Shown here: piece after piece, positions 1 to 8,812 of the stretch
How the letters are laid out: every line of letters starts with the position of its first letter
Position numbering within the stretch: the stretch's first letter is position 1
Assembly (NCBI GenBank): GCA_965658025.1
Contig: CBFHQL010000004.1
Coordinates: forward strand, 88,115-152,114
Length of the DNA stretch: 64,000 nucleotides
Direction of reading: 5' to 3'
Source of the DNA: UBA3537 sp965658025
GTDB taxonomy: Bacteria; Bacteroidota; Bacteroidia; Flavobacteriales; Flavobacteriaceae
Made by a program: the position numbers and the translations under genes
The notes under the pieces: model-generated
Told to the model about the DNA's origin: nothing
Database searches by the model: none
Seen by the model: the letters and a program-made list of their open reading frames with translations, nothing else

Positions 1-33
1 TAAGATAAAATTAAACCACTGTACTAATGTCAT
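1..33 (-). CDS. lepB: Start of signal peptidase I (partial, runs off the window)
   Basis: Only the first 11 codons are inside the window; they read MTLVQWFNFIL from an ATG at position 33. I recall this as how flavobacterial signal peptidase I proteins begin, with the first membrane segment. lepB is also expected directly after dapB in this family (parA, parB, DUF5683, dapB, lepB). The enzyme would cleave signal peptides from exported proteins. With 11 residues the call rests mainly on gene order; a search with the neighbouring sequence would settle it. Confidence 0.6.
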   Translation of the reverse strand, partial: MTLVQWFNFIL

Positions 34-81
34 AATCTTTAGCTTTAACTGTTAGTATTGAAGCTCACTGTTTTGTTACAT

Positions 82-786
82 TTATTTGATGTTTAAAACA
101 TCGCGCATCGTAAAAATTCCTTTTTTACCCACAATCCATTCAGCTGCAACAACTGCGCCCAACCCAAATCCATTGCGGTTATGCGCTGTGTGCGTGATTT
201 CTATGGAGTCAATTTCTGAATTGTAATTAATTTTGTGAGTACCAGGTACATTTTCGATGCGTTTGGCTTCAATTTCAATTTTTTGTTCTGCTGTTTCAGG
301 ACTTAAAGTCCAACCTTCATAAGAAGATTCTTCAATGATACCTTCGGCAAGTGTAATCGCTGTTCCAGATGGAGCATCTTGCTTTTGGGTATGATGCGTT
401 TCTTCTATTTGAACATCATATTGATTAAAAGGCGTTATTAATTTGGCTAAAATTTTATTGAGTTCAAAAAATAAATTCACACCCAAACTAAAATTAGAAG
501 CATAGATAAAAGCTCCATCTTTTTGTTTGCAAAGGGCCTTAATATCCTCAAATTTATCAAGCCATCCTGTAGTTCCTGAGACCACAGGTACATTGCTGTT
601 CAATGCCTTACTGATATTGCCAACGGCGGCGGCAGGAACACTGAAATCGATAGCAACATCTGCAGCACTTAAGTCAAAACCTGTATCGTCTTTATCAATT
701 TTTAAAACAATATCATGACCTCTACTCAAAGCGATTTGTTCAATGACTTTACCCATTCTGCCGTAGCCCAACAATGCAATTTTCAT
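82..786 (-). CDS. dapB: 4-hydroxy-tetrahydrodipicolinate reductase
   Basis: Cytoplasmic enzyme of the diaminopimelate/lysine pathway that reduces the product of DapA with NAD(P)H, feeding peptidoglycan and lysine synthesis. The 234 residues start with a Rossmann loop GYGRMG (residues 7-12). SGTTGW follows near 70-75, then the catalytic region ETHHTQKQDAPSGTA, with the His pair at about 131-132 and the Lys at 135. It is shorter than the E. coli enzyme (273 residues), as I expect for Bacteroidetes homologues. It sits 3 nt after the DUF5683 gene and is probably the fourth gene of the parA-parB transcript. Confidence 0.96.
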   Translation of the reverse strand: MKIALLGYGRMGKVIEQIALSRGHDIVLKIDKDDTGFDLSAADVAIDFSVPAAAVGNISKALNSNVPVVSGTTGWLDKFEDIKALCKQKDGAFIYASNFSLGVNLFFELNKILAKLITPFNQYDVQIEETHHTQKQDAPSGTAITLAEGIIEESSYEGWTLSPETAEQKIEIEAKRIENVPGTHKINYNSEIDSIEITHTAHNRNGFGLGAVVAAEWIVGKKGIFTMRDVLNIK

Positions 787-789
787 GGT

Positions 790-1377
790 TTAAAATTTTA
801 AATTAAGAGAAAGCCCCATTTGTGCGTTATAATTTGGATTATTGAAATCTATAAAAGGTTTAAGGGCTAGATTTTCATCTAAATTGTACTGAATTAAGTG
901 CGCATCTACATTGGCTTCAATGATATTTAAGACATAGAGTCCAACAGTCACAAGCATGGACAGTTCTTTGTTGCGTTTCAATGTTCGTTGTGCTCTTATG
1001 AGCGCTTCATCCGACAGAATAGGAGTTTCGTCTGTGCCATAAAACTCATCGTCTGTAAATCCAGCCAAGCGTCGCTTGTAAGCGTTGCGGTATCGTTTGT
1101 ATACATTATTATTTTCAAAATAAAAGTAAAGCCCAGTACCAATTGCACCATAAACAATTGGAATTTTCCAATATTTTTTATTGTACGCCTGACCAAGCCC
1201 AGGAAGGACTGCTGAAAAAAATGCTGCTTTGGCTGGGCGTAATGGGTCGAGTTCACCAGATGATTTTTTATCCTTTAAAGTGACCACATCTTCATCGGTT
1301 ACTTTTTCATCATCTTGCGCTTGTATCCCAACACACATACACATGAATAGCACTGTAAGCCAGATTTTTTTAATCAC
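790..1377 (-). CDS. DUF5683 family membrane protein
   Basis: A 195-residue protein with an N-terminal signal peptide (cleavage plausible after IQAQ). An acidic linker follows, then the motif AFFSAVLPGLGQAYNKKYWK and a hydrophobic stretch IPIVYGAIGTGLYFYF. PGLGQ followed by Tyr-rich membrane segments is what I know as DUF5683, a Bacteroidetes envelope family without an established function. Its start overlaps the end of parB by 8 nt, so it is translated with the partition genes. It is probably inserted in a membrane; the conserved linkage to parAB does not prove a role in chromosome segregation. Confidence 0.85.
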   Translation of the reverse strand: MIKKIWLTVLFMCMCVGIQAQDDEKVTDEDVVTLKDKKSSGELDPLRPAKAAFFSAVLPGLGQAYNKKYWKIPIVYGAIGTGLYFYFENNNVYKRYRNAYKRRLAGFTDDEFYGTDETPILSDEALIRAQRTLKRNKELSMLVTVGLYVLNIIEANVDAHLIQYNLDENLALKPFIDFNNPNYNAQMGLSLNLKF

Positions 1378-2266
1378 CTTTGAAAAGTTTTAGGATGCGC
1401 TTAAAATCTTCTTTCGAATGAAAAGGGACGCTGATTGAACCAGTGTCTTTTTTCCCCATTTTAATGCTTATTTTTTGACCAAAAAAGTCTGAAATATCAT
1501 CAATATTCTCTTTTACGAAATTTGGAATTTGGGTTGTATTTTTTTTAGGTTTTGCTTTAGGATCATTGTGGTTTTTTACCAACTCCTCAGTAGCTCTTAC
1601 CGATAATTTTTTTGAAATAATCTGCTCGTATATCGACAATTGATCTGTTGATTGAGCCACATTTATGATGGCTCGTCCATGTCCCATACTGATAAATCCA
1701 TCGCGCATTCCTGTTTGGATAATAGGATCTAATTTCAGTAAGCGAAGATAATTGGCAATTGTCGAACGTTTTTTACCAACGCGTTGGCTCATTTGATCTT
1801 GAGTGAGTTTAACTTCGTCCATCAATCGTTGGTAGCTCATGGCTATTTCGATAGGATCAAGGTCTTGGCGTTGTATATTTTCAACCAAGGCCATTTCCAA
1901 AGCTTCTTGGTCGTTGGCCAAACGGATAAATGCGGGGATGGTCTCTCGTCCCAACATTTTGGATGCTCTAAAACGACGTTCGCCAGAAACAAGTTGAAAT
2001 TTATTTTGGCCAATTTTTCGAACAGTAATGGGTTGAATCACCCCCAATTCTTTAATAGAACCCGCAAGTTCTTTGAGTTGTTCTTCGTTAAACTGGGATC
2101 TAGGTTGAAAAGGGTTAACTTCAATAGAGTTCAAATCAATTTCTATGATGGAACCCATGGCGCGTTTGGCTGTTTTTTTATCTACACCAGTAAGATCGTT
2201 TTTAGATTCATTCAGCAGAGCAGATAACCCACGTCCAAGAGCTTGTTTTTTAATCGCCTTTGCCAT
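1370..2266 (-). CDS. parB: Chromosome-partitioning protein ParB (CTP-dependent DNA clamp)
   Basis: The 298 residues show the ParB/sulfiredoxin-like N-terminal domain at about 38-130, with the CTP-binding motif GERRFRA (95-101) and ENIQRQDLDPIE (129-140). A helix-turn-helix follows around 155-178 (LTQDQMSQRVGKKRSTIANY), then a lysine-rich linker and a C-terminal dimerisation segment. ParB loads at parS sites and spreads as a clamp, and ParA uses it to segregate origins. It overlaps parA by 17 nt and the DUF5683 gene by 8 nt, which indicates tight coupling. No canonical 16-bp parS is evident nearby. Confidence 0.96.
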   Translation of the reverse strand: MAKAIKKQALGRGLSALLNESKNDLTGVDKKTAKRAMGSIIEIDLNSIEVNPFQPRSQFNEEQLKELAGSIKELGVIQPITVRKIGQNKFQLVSGERRFRASKMLGRETIPAFIRLANDQEALEMALVENIQRQDLDPIEIAMSYQRLMDEVKLTQDQMSQRVGKKRSTIANYLRLLKLDPIIQTGMRDGFISMGHGRAIINVAQSTDQLSIYEQIISKKLSVRATEELVKNHNDPKAKPKKNTTQIPNFVKENIDDISDFFGQKISIKMGKKDTGSISVPFHSKEDFKRILKLFKGD

Positions 2267-3032
2267 TCGCTAATGTTTTACTTATAATTTCCTTAGCCAA
2301 ACTTAAGTAATTTGAAGCACCTTTGCTATTAACATCGTAATTAATTATGCTTTCTCCAAAACTCGGGGCTTCACTAAGCCGAACGTTACGTTGAATTATG
2401 GTTTTGAAGACCATGTCATGAAAATGATTTTGAACTTCTTCAACAACCTGATTTGACAAACGAAGTCGAGAATCGTACATGGTGAGCAGCAGTCCTTCGA
2501 TGTCTAGATTTGGGTTGTGAATTCTTTGTACACTTTTGATGGTATTGAGTAGTTTTCCTAGCCCTTCCAAAGCAAAATACTCGCACTGAATAGGAATAAT
2601 GATGGCATCTGCTGCAGTGAGTGCATTAAGGGTAAGAAGACCCAAGGACGGTGCACAGTCGATGAGGATAAAATCATAGTTATCTTTGATGGGTTCTAAT
2701 GCTGTTTGTAGCATGTACTCTCTTTTTTCAACATGAACCAATTCGATTTCTGAGGCGACTAAATCTATATGCGCGGGGATAATGTCTACATTGGGAGCAG
2801 TAGTGTTTTGAATGGCTTCTTTTGCGGTGCAATTGTGCTCCAAAAGCTGATAGGTGCCTTTTTCTACCGATTCTACATCGATGCCAAGCCCCGAACTTGC
2901 ATTGGCTTGTGGATCGGCGTCAATAAGGAGTACTTTTTTTTCTAAAACACCCAAAGAAGCCGCCAAATTAACAGTCGTTGTGGTTTTTCCAACACCGCCT
3001 TTTTGATTTGCAATTGCTATGATTTTCCCCAT
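2250..3032 (-). CDS. parA: Chromosome-partitioning ATPase ParA (Soj)
   Basis: A 260-residue deviant-Walker ATPase of the MinD/ParA family. The Walker A loop is KGGVGKTT at residues 11-18, with the signature lysine; LLIDADPQANASSGLG (about 35-50) and LIDCAPSLG follow. The normal length and overlap with parB make it the ParA of the chromosomal ParAB system, binding nucleoid DNA as an ATP dimer and releasing when ParB stimulates hydrolysis. It is the first gene of its transcript. A -7 box lies 25 nt upstream of the ATG. Confidence 0.96.
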   Translation of the reverse strand: MGKIIAIANQKGGVGKTTTTVNLAASLGVLEKKVLLIDADPQANASSGLGIDVESVEKGTYQLLEHNCTAKEAIQNTTAPNVDIIPAHIDLVASEIELVHVEKREYMLQTALEPIKDNYDFILIDCAPSLGLLTLNALTAADAIIIPIQCEYFALEGLGKLLNTIKSVQRIHNPNLDIEGLLLTMYDSRLRLSNQVVEEVQNHFHDMVFKTIIQRNVRLSEAPSFGESIINYDVNSKGASNYLSLAKEIISKTLANGKGD

Positions 3033-3056
3033 GGAGTTTACACCTTTTTATGCCTT

Positions 3057-3064
3057 CAAAAATA
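3057..3064 (-). promoter_or_regulatory. -7 promoter element of the parAB operon
   Basis: Reads TATTTTTG on the minus strand, an exact match to the Bacteroidetes primary sigma -7 consensus TAnnTTTG, and ends 24 nt before the parA ATG. No convincing -33 TTG was found at the usual 17-23 nt spacing. By position it should drive parA-parB-DUF5683-dapB. Confidence 0.6.
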
Positions 3065-3128
3065 CGATTAATTATGATGAATAAAAATCAATAGTTATAA
3101 GGTTTTCAACAATTTTTCAGCTTGAATT

Positions 3129-4226
3129 TTATCCACGTCTAAAACGTCTCAATTCAATATTTTTAACGCGATTGTTTGTAAAAGACAGGTATAAGAAATT
3201 TTTTCTAAATACCGTTGCTCTGTCCGATACGCGATACATCCATGTGTCTGAATGGATATCATTATAGACAAGTCCTAAACTTTTAATTACTTCTTCTTTT
3301 GTGAGTCCTTTTAGTTTGTTGTAGTTTTTCTTTTTGTGGTCAAAGGGTTCAAAATGTTTAAGGTGATTTTTTCGTTCTGGCATTTTTTTGAGTGTTGCCG
3401 TTTCACTGTTGTCTTCCATAATTTGATGGATGTTTTTACCAAGAATTTGATTTGTTTTTTTCATAGCATTTCGGTTTGTTAATAGTTCACGTGATAAATT
3501 TAGGTAGTCATCGGACCCTTCACTTTCAATTTTGTAATCGAAAATATTGGTTCCAAAACTCGGAGCTTCACTCAAGCTTACGTTCCTTTTGATGATGGTA
3601 TTAAATACCAAATCTTCAAAATATTGCTTCAGTTCGCTGATGATGTGTTGGTTGTGTTTGAGGCGCTTGTCATACATCGTAATCAAAAGCCCTTCAATGT
3701 CTAGTTTCTTATTAAAATTGCTCTTTATTTCTTTTATGGTTTTTAGAAGTTTGTTCAATCCTTCCATGGCCAGATATTCACATTGGACAGGGATTAGAAT
3801 AGAATCTGCAGCTACAAATGAATTTATAGAAACATACCCCAACGAAGGAGAACAGTCAATAATTAAGTAATCGTAAAAGGACTTGATTTGTTCGAGTGCG
3901 GTTTTTAGTGTGTAGACATTTCTACTTTGGTTGTTGATTTCCAAATCCGCAAGTTTTATCGAGCTTGGAATTAAATCTAAATTTGGACTATGCGTTTGTA
4001 TGATTTGCTCTTTGGCTTTTCCATCCACAACAAAAAGGTTTAATAGCGATTTTGCACATGGAGTTTCAATTCCTAATCCGGAGCTTGCATTGGCTTGTGG
4101 GTCGGCATCAATGAGCAGAACTTTTTGGTCTAATATCCCTAAAGCTGAGGCCAAATTTATGGCTGTGGTCGTTTTTCCAACGCCACCTTTTTGATTAGCA
4201 ACAGCAATAGTTTTAGTTTTAAGCAT
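3129..4226 (-). CDS. Second ParA-family ATPase with a C-terminal BamE-like extension
   Basis: Residues 1-250 closely resemble the neighbouring ParA (Walker A KGGVGKTT at about 13-20; the shared stretch KVLLIDADPQANASSGLG), so it is a paralogue by tandem duplication. About 115 residues follow that ParA lacks. First comes a charged Lys/His-rich linker (about 251-304). Then a segment with GLTKEEVIKSLG, Trp-Met-Tyr-Arg, and LYLSFTNNRVKNIELRR, a pattern like the small SmpA/BamE alpha-beta fold (inference from pattern only). It has no ParB partner of its own and lies 97 nt upstream of parA. The function is unknown. It could position a cargo other than the chromosome, or compete with ParA. Confidence 0.8.
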   Translation of the reverse strand: MLKTKTIAVANQKGGVGKTTTAINLASALGILDQKVLLIDADPQANASSGLGIETPCAKSLLNLFVVDGKAKEQIIQTHSPNLDLIPSSIKLADLEINNQSRNVYTLKTALEQIKSFYDYLIIDCSPSLGYVSINSFVAADSILIPVQCEYLAMEGLNKLLKTIKEIKSNFNKKLDIEGLLITMYDKRLKHNQHIISELKQYFEDLVFNTIIKRNVSLSEAPSFGTNIFDYKIESEGSDDYLNLSRELLTNRNAMKKTNQILGKNIHQIMEDNSETATLKKMPERKNHLKHFEPFDHKKKNYNKLKGLTKEEVIKSLGLVYNDIHSDTWMYRVSDRATVFRKNFLYLSFTNNRVKNIELRRFRRG

Positions 4227-4300
4227 ATTCGATTTGGAATCAAATGTTACTTTAACGTCTTATTGCAAAAAAATTGGTGAGGTAATAAGTGTAAATATAA

Positions 4301-6397
4301 TCAATTAATCAATATATCCAACACAGTGATTGCAGCATCACTTATTTTTGTTCCTGGGCCAAAAATAGCGACTGCTCCTGCATCAAAAAGTGTTTCGTAG
4401 TCCTGTTTTGGAATGACTCCACCAACAATGACCATAATATCTTCTCGATTCAATTGTTTTAGGTGTTCTATCACTTTGGGTACCAGTGTTTTATGTCCAC
4501 CGGCGAGTGAAGAAATCCCTAAAACATGCACATCGTTTTCTACGGCTTGTTTGGCCGCTTCTTCGGCGGTTTGAAACAATGGTCCTATATCGACATCAAA
4601 ACCAAGATCGGCATAACCTGTGGCCACTATTTTGGCGCCTCTGTCGTGTCCATCTTGCCCCATTTTGGCAATCATAATGCGTGGTCTTCGGCCTTCAATT
4701 TCGGCAAATTGATCGGCCAATTTTTTGGCTTTTTCAAAAGAGGCATCGTTATTTAGTTCTTTTTTATACACACCGGATATAGATTTTATTTTGGCTTTGT
4801 ACCGCCCATATACAGATTCTAATGCTGCACTGATTTCGCCTAAGGTTGCCCGTGCTCTAGCGGCTTCAACAGCTAAAGCTAATAAATTTTCGCTTTCGTT
4901 TTGTGCCGCAGCAGTAATTTTATTCAACCATCTATTGACTTCATCTTGATTACGTTCACTTTTTATTCGTTTTAGGCGTTCAATTTGTTGTGCGCGTACA
5001 ACATTGTTATCGACCTCCAAAATGTGCAGCGGATCTTCGTTTTCTAAACCATACTTGTTTACGCCTACAATGATGTCTTTTCCCGAATCAATATGAGCTT
5101 GTTTTTTCGCTGCTGCTTCTTCAATTTTTAGCTTTGGAATTCCTGCTTCAATGGCTTTGGTCATTCCGCCTTGTTGTTCAATTTCTTGAAGAATCGCCCA
5201 TGCATCATTTATGATTTGATGTGTAAGTGTTTCGACATAATAACTTCCTGCCCAAGGATCCACGGTTTTTGTGATTTGGGTTTCTTTTTGGAGGTATAAC
5301 TGCGTATTTCGTGCAATTCGTGCGGAAAAGTCTGTGGGTAGTGCAATGGCCTCGTCCAATGCATTGGTGTGCAAGCTTTGTGTGCCACCAAACACTGCTG
5401 AAGTCGCTTCAATGCATGTACGTGCTACATTATTGAAAGGATCTTGTTCGGTTAAGCTCCATCCACTTGTTTGGCAGTGGGTTCTTAGTGCCATCGATTT
5501 AGGATTTTTTGGATTAAATTGTTTTACAATTTTAGCCCACAGTGCTCTTGCAGCGCGCATTTTTGCAATTTCCATAAAATGATTCATTCCAATACCCCAG
5601 AAAAAAGAAAGTCGAGGCGCAAAGGTGTCAATATCTAATCCAATTCCAAGTCCTTTTCTAAGGTATTCCAATCCATTGGCAAGCGTATAAGCAAGTTCAA
5701 GCTCGGGAGGTGCACCGGCTTCCTGCATATGATAGCCAGAAATGCTAATGCTGTTGAATTTCGGCATGTGTTTGCTGGTATATTCAAATAGTTCTCCAAT
5801 GATGTGCATCGATGGTGTAGGCGGATAGATATAAGTATTACGCACCATAAATTCCTTGAGAATATCATTTTGAATGGTACCACTAAGTTGATTTAGTTTT
5901 ACGCCTTGTTCTTGTGCCGCTACAATATAAAAAGCCATGATGGGTAAAACGGCTCCATTCATGGTCATGGAAACACTCATTTTGTCCAATGGTATATTAT
6001 CGAAAAGGATGTTCATGTCCTCGACTGAATCGATGGCCACGCCGGCTTTTCCAACATCACCAACAACACGTTTATGATCACTGTCATATCCTCTATGGGT
6101 CGGCAAATCAAAGGCAACAGACAATCCTTTTTGTCCTGCGGCCAAATTCTTTCTGTAAAATGCATTTGAATCTTCAGCAGTAGAAAACCCTGCATATTGA
6201 CGAATTGTCCAAGGTCGTTTAACATACATGGTAGAGTAGGGGCCCCTTAAAAATGGTGGGGTACCCGCAACAAAATTTAGATGTTCAACAGTATTTAAAT
6301 CTTCTTTTTTGAAAGATTTTGATGCGGACTTTTCTTTGCTTTCGACAGCATCAATTTTTGAAATGAGTTTCATATGTTGCAGGTCTTTTCTACTCAT
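4301..6397 (-). CDS. scpA: Methylmalonyl-CoA mutase large subunit (B12-dependent)
   Basis: The 698 residues contain the substrate-binding TIM barrel (for example PFLRGPYSTMYVKRPWTIRQ near 50-68). The C-terminal cobalamin-binding domain has the DxHxxG motif in GQDGHDRGAKIV at about residues 581-590. The enzyme isomerises methylmalonyl-CoA and succinyl-CoA, linking propionate, odd-chain fatty acid and branched amino-acid breakdown to the TCA cycle. It works as a heterodimer with the product of the upstream gene, which it overlaps by 8 nt (stop inside start). The length is normal and all major motifs are present. The symbol mutB is also used. Confidence 0.96.
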   Translation of the reverse strand: MSRKDLQHMKLISKIDAVESKEKSASKSFKKEDLNTVEHLNFVAGTPPFLRGPYSTMYVKRPWTIRQYAGFSTAEDSNAFYRKNLAAGQKGLSVAFDLPTHRGYDSDHKRVVGDVGKAGVAIDSVEDMNILFDNIPLDKMSVSMTMNGAVLPIMAFYIVAAQEQGVKLNQLSGTIQNDILKEFMVRNTYIYPPTPSMHIIGELFEYTSKHMPKFNSISISGYHMQEAGAPPELELAYTLANGLEYLRKGLGIGLDIDTFAPRLSFFWGIGMNHFMEIAKMRAARALWAKIVKQFNPKNPKSMALRTHCQTSGWSLTEQDPFNNVARTCIEATSAVFGGTQSLHTNALDEAIALPTDFSARIARNTQLYLQKETQITKTVDPWAGSYYVETLTHQIINDAWAILQEIEQQGGMTKAIEAGIPKLKIEEAAAKKQAHIDSGKDIIVGVNKYGLENEDPLHILEVDNNVVRAQQIERLKRIKSERNQDEVNRWLNKITAAAQNESENLLALAVEAARARATLGEISAALESVYGRYKAKIKSISGVYKKELNNDASFEKAKKLADQFAEIEGRRPRIMIAKMGQDGHDRGAKIVATGYADLGFDVDIGPLFQTAEEAAKQAVENDVHVLGISSLAGGHKTLVPKVIEHLKQLNREDIMVIVGGVIPKQDYETLFDAGAVAIFGPGTKISDAAITVLDILIN

Positions 6398-7748
6398 TTT
6401 CTAGACGCTCTTTTTCAATGGATTCTGCAATTCTTTTTGCGATTATGGGTTCGATCAATGTTTTTCTCGGATTGTGCTTGATAAAAGGGTAAAGTTCCAG
6501 ATTAGGTTTCATCTTATCTTTTGTGTTTTGTTGCACATGAATCCCCACTAATTCTTGTGCTTTTGTATCAAAACTATGTTGCTGTTTTTCGGCGTGTTCT
6601 TTAATTTTTTTTTGAATAACTCCTGACTTAAGTTGTTTTAAAAAACCTCCTTGTTTTTCAATGTCTTTAAAGAGTTTTAGTGCTTTTTCAGCCAATTGTT
6701 TTGTTAGGTGTTCTATGTAGTATGCACCTTTTGTTGGGTTTGCAATTTCACCGAATTTACACTCGTGTTTTAAGATGAGTAATTGATTTCTTGAAATACG
6801 TCGACCAAAGTCATTGTCTTTATGATAAAGCGCATCATATGGTAAATTGATGATGGTATCGCTACCGCCTAAAGCAGCACTCATGATTTCTGTAGTGGTG
6901 CGCAACATATTTGTGTTGTATTCATAAACTGTTTTGTTGCGTTTACTGGGCTCAGAAATAATATGGCATTTTGTATTCAAACCGTATTCTTGTGTCAAAC
7001 TCCCCCAAAGCCAACGCATTGCCTGTAGTTTTGCGATTTCAAAAAAATAATTACCTCCTACAGCTATTTTAAAAACCATATGAGCGGGCATAATTTGTTC
7101 AAAATTTTGAAGATATTCATGGGCATGTGCCAGTCCGTAGGCCAATTGTTGAACCATACCAGCTCCAGCATTTTGATAATGTGCCATATCCACAGCTAAA
7201 ACAGATTTTACCCCAGAAAGCGATGCGCAATACTGTTGTGTATGTTTTATGTCTGAAGCCATATTCACATACCAATTTCCACTTTTAGTCAAATGACCAA
7301 TACAGTCCGAAATGATGTAAACATGAGTATCATTACTAAAATTAAAGGCATTAACTTGCTCTACGAATGCTGCGTCTAAACATTGTAATTCGAGGTAAAT
7401 ACTGATTTTTGATACATCAATATCCTCTAAAAGTTCGCTTAGTATAATTGATGGTTTTGGAATTACGAAGTAAATACTATCAGCGCCGTCTGCGATGCAT
7501 TTTAGGGCTTTTTCATGTGCAAATTTTACGTTTTGAACATAAATTTGATCTCCAATTTTCCATTGATCTGATTGGTGTTGAATTGGAGAAATCTCAATTT
7601 TGGAATCTGAGTGATAAAACGGTCTGACGTCTATACCTTCCAAGGATTTCCAGACAAGGTGCTCATTGAAATCTGCGCCCTCCAATTCAAATTGAATGCG
7701 TTGTTTCCACGCTTTTGAAGATTGTCCATCAAATTCGTCAAATTTCAT
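6390..7748 (-). CDS. mutA: Methylmalonyl-CoA mutase small subunit
   Basis: The 452 residues align in style with the catalytic barrel of the large subunit (NMLRTTTEIMSAALGGSDTI, YYIEHLTKQLAEKALKLF). There is no C-terminal DxHxxG cobalamin domain, so it cannot bind B12 and serves as the non-catalytic partner. The 638-residue Propionibacterium subunit keeps a degenerate domain; I recall shorter forms like this one in Bacteroidetes. It overlaps the large-subunit gene by 8 nt and the FtsB-like gene by 4 nt. Confidence 0.92.
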   Translation of the reverse strand: MKFDEFDGQSSKAWKQRIQFELEGADFNEHLVWKSLEGIDVRPFYHSDSKIEISPIQHQSDQWKIGDQIYVQNVKFAHEKALKCIADGADSIYFVIPKPSIILSELLEDIDVSKISIYLELQCLDAAFVEQVNAFNFSNDTHVYIISDCIGHLTKSGNWYVNMASDIKHTQQYCASLSGVKSVLAVDMAHYQNAGAGMVQQLAYGLAHAHEYLQNFEQIMPAHMVFKIAVGGNYFFEIAKLQAMRWLWGSLTQEYGLNTKCHIISEPSKRNKTVYEYNTNMLRTTTEIMSAALGGSDTIINLPYDALYHKDNDFGRRISRNQLLILKHECKFGEIANPTKGAYYIEHLTKQLAEKALKLFKDIEKQGGFLKQLKSGVIQKKIKEHAEKQQHSFDTKAQELVGIHVQQNTKDKMKPNLELYPFIKHNPRKTLIEPIIAKRIAESIEKERLENE

Positions 7749-8068
7749 TTTTTTGTATTTAATGAATCGGTCTCAATGATATAGATGTCCTCATTTTCTT
7801 TTTTCATGTTATACTCTTCTCGAGCATATTTTTCTATACCGTCATCAGTCTGCAATACTTTTATTTCTTTTTTATCCGTATTGATTTCTCGTTCATAAAA
7901 TTCTTTTTTGGTATTTAGGGCATCAATTTCTTTATTTAACTCTTTGTGCATCAACCACGAATTAGCATCAAAAAACAACATCCAAATGATAAAAATGATC
8001 GTTACCAATAAAAATATATTTCTTAATGGTGAAAGTACTTTTTTCAAGCTATTAAATGGTTTTTTCAT
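7745..8068 (-). CDS. FtsB/DivIC-like septum formation initiator
   Basis: A 107-residue bitopic membrane protein. It has a short basic N-terminus, one membrane helix (about 18-36, NIFLLVTIIFIIWMLFF), a Lys/Glu-rich coiled coil (about 40-75), then YAREEYNMKKENEDIYII, typical of the DivIC/FtsB family. Members form a periplasmic complex with FtsL and FtsQ that licenses septal peptidoglycan synthesis. It overlaps udk upstream and mutA downstream by 4 nt each, so a division gene is translationally coupled to metabolic genes. Confidence 0.88.
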   Translation of the reverse strand: MKKPFNSLKKVLSPLRNIFLLVTIIFIIWMLFFDANSWLMHKELNKEIDALNTKKEFYEREINTDKKEIKVLQTDDGIEKYAREEYNMKKENEDIYIIETDSLNTKK

Positions 8069-8673
8069 GATGATAGAGACTTTATTTTGTCTATGAGTTT
8101 AGTGAGGTCTAATGGGTTATTTTGGTGATTTTCTATGACCACATCAGCATGTACTTTCATGGGTTCTATGAACTGTTGGTGCATTGGTTTTAAGGTCTTT
8201 ATATAGCGACTCAACACTTCTTCGGGAGTTCTTCCACGCTCTGTTATGTCTCTGCTTACTCGTCGTTCCATACGCATATCGCTGTTTGCATCTACATATA
8301 CTTTAAGGTCAAACATACTTCGAAGTTTTGGATAATTTAAGATCAATATGCCTTCAACAATTAATATTTTTTTTGGCGAAACAGACACTGTTTCTCCAGT
8401 TCTGTTGTGGGTTTTGAACGAGTATATTGGTTGTGCTATAGTTTCGCCATTTTTTAGGGCACGAATATGTTTGCAGAGCAACTCAAAATCTATAGCATCT
8501 GGATGATCAAAATTGAGGGCACAACGTTCTTCAAAGCTGATATCGGAATTGTCCTTGTAGTATGAGTCTTGAGAAATCACTTGAATTTCCGATGTAGGGA
8601 ATTCCGATACTATTTGCGCGACAATAGTTGTTTTCCCACTTCCAGTACCTCCGTAAACTCCAATGGTTATCAT
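8065..8673 (-). CDS. udk: Uridine kinase
   Basis: A 202-residue P-loop kinase of pyrimidine salvage that phosphorylates uridine and cytidine. The Walker A loop GGTGSGKTT is at residues 8-16. SQDSYYKD is the usual substrate segment, followed by NFDHPDAIDFELL and the lid region DMRMERRVSRDITERGR. Length and motifs are standard. It is the first gene of the leftward transcript udk-ftsB-like-mutA-scpA, with its own -7 box 23 nt upstream of the ATG, divergent from trxB. Confidence 0.95.
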   Translation of the reverse strand: MITIGVYGGTGSGKTTIVAQIVSEFPTSEIQVISQDSYYKDNSDISFEERCALNFDHPDAIDFELLCKHIRALKNGETIAQPIYSFKTHNRTGETVSVSPKKILIVEGILILNYPKLRSMFDLKVYVDANSDMRMERRVSRDITERGRTPEEVLSRYIKTLKPMHQQFIEPMKVHADVVIENHQNNPLDLTKLIDKIKSLSS

Positions 8674-8696
8674 GTAAGCTATGTTTTACTTTTCAA

Positions 8697-8704
8697 CAAA
8701 GTTA
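8697..8704 (-). promoter_or_regulatory. -7 promoter element of udk
   Basis: Reads TAACTTTG on the minus strand, matching TAnnTTTG, 23 nt upstream of the udk ATG. It shares the 139-bp intergenic region with the divergent trxB promoter. Confidence 0.55.
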
Positions 8705-8786
8705 ATATTTATTTATTGTTTCACCACAATTAATAAGTTTGTGAATTCTGTTGATAACTTAACCTTTATTATAGAGATAAAACTTC

Positions 8787-8794
8787 TATTTTTG
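8787..8794 (+). promoter_or_regulatory. -7 promoter element of trxB
   Basis: Reads TATTTTTG, an exact TAnnTTTG match, ending 18 nt before the chosen trxB ATG at 8813. It excludes the longer upstream reading of the gene, whose extra 44 residues would be untranscribed and are unlike any thioredoxin reductase. Confidence 0.6.
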
Positions 8795-8812
8795 TACTCT
8801 AAATTTTTAACC

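Noticed and set aside
3485..3500. TTCACGTGATA inside the second ParA gene as a parS site
   Set aside because: Only the CACGTG core fits; the outer bases of the consensus TGTTTCACGTGAAACA do not match on the right side.
6390..7748. MutA truncated by loss of its cobalamin domain
   Set aside because: The gene ends cleanly with overlapping start/stop to the large subunit, and small subunits lacking this domain are usual, to my knowledge, in Bacteroidetes.
8681..8812. N-terminal 44-residue extension of thioredoxin reductase
   Set aside because: It covers the -7 box, is hydrophobic and unlike the family; the start at 8813 is normal.
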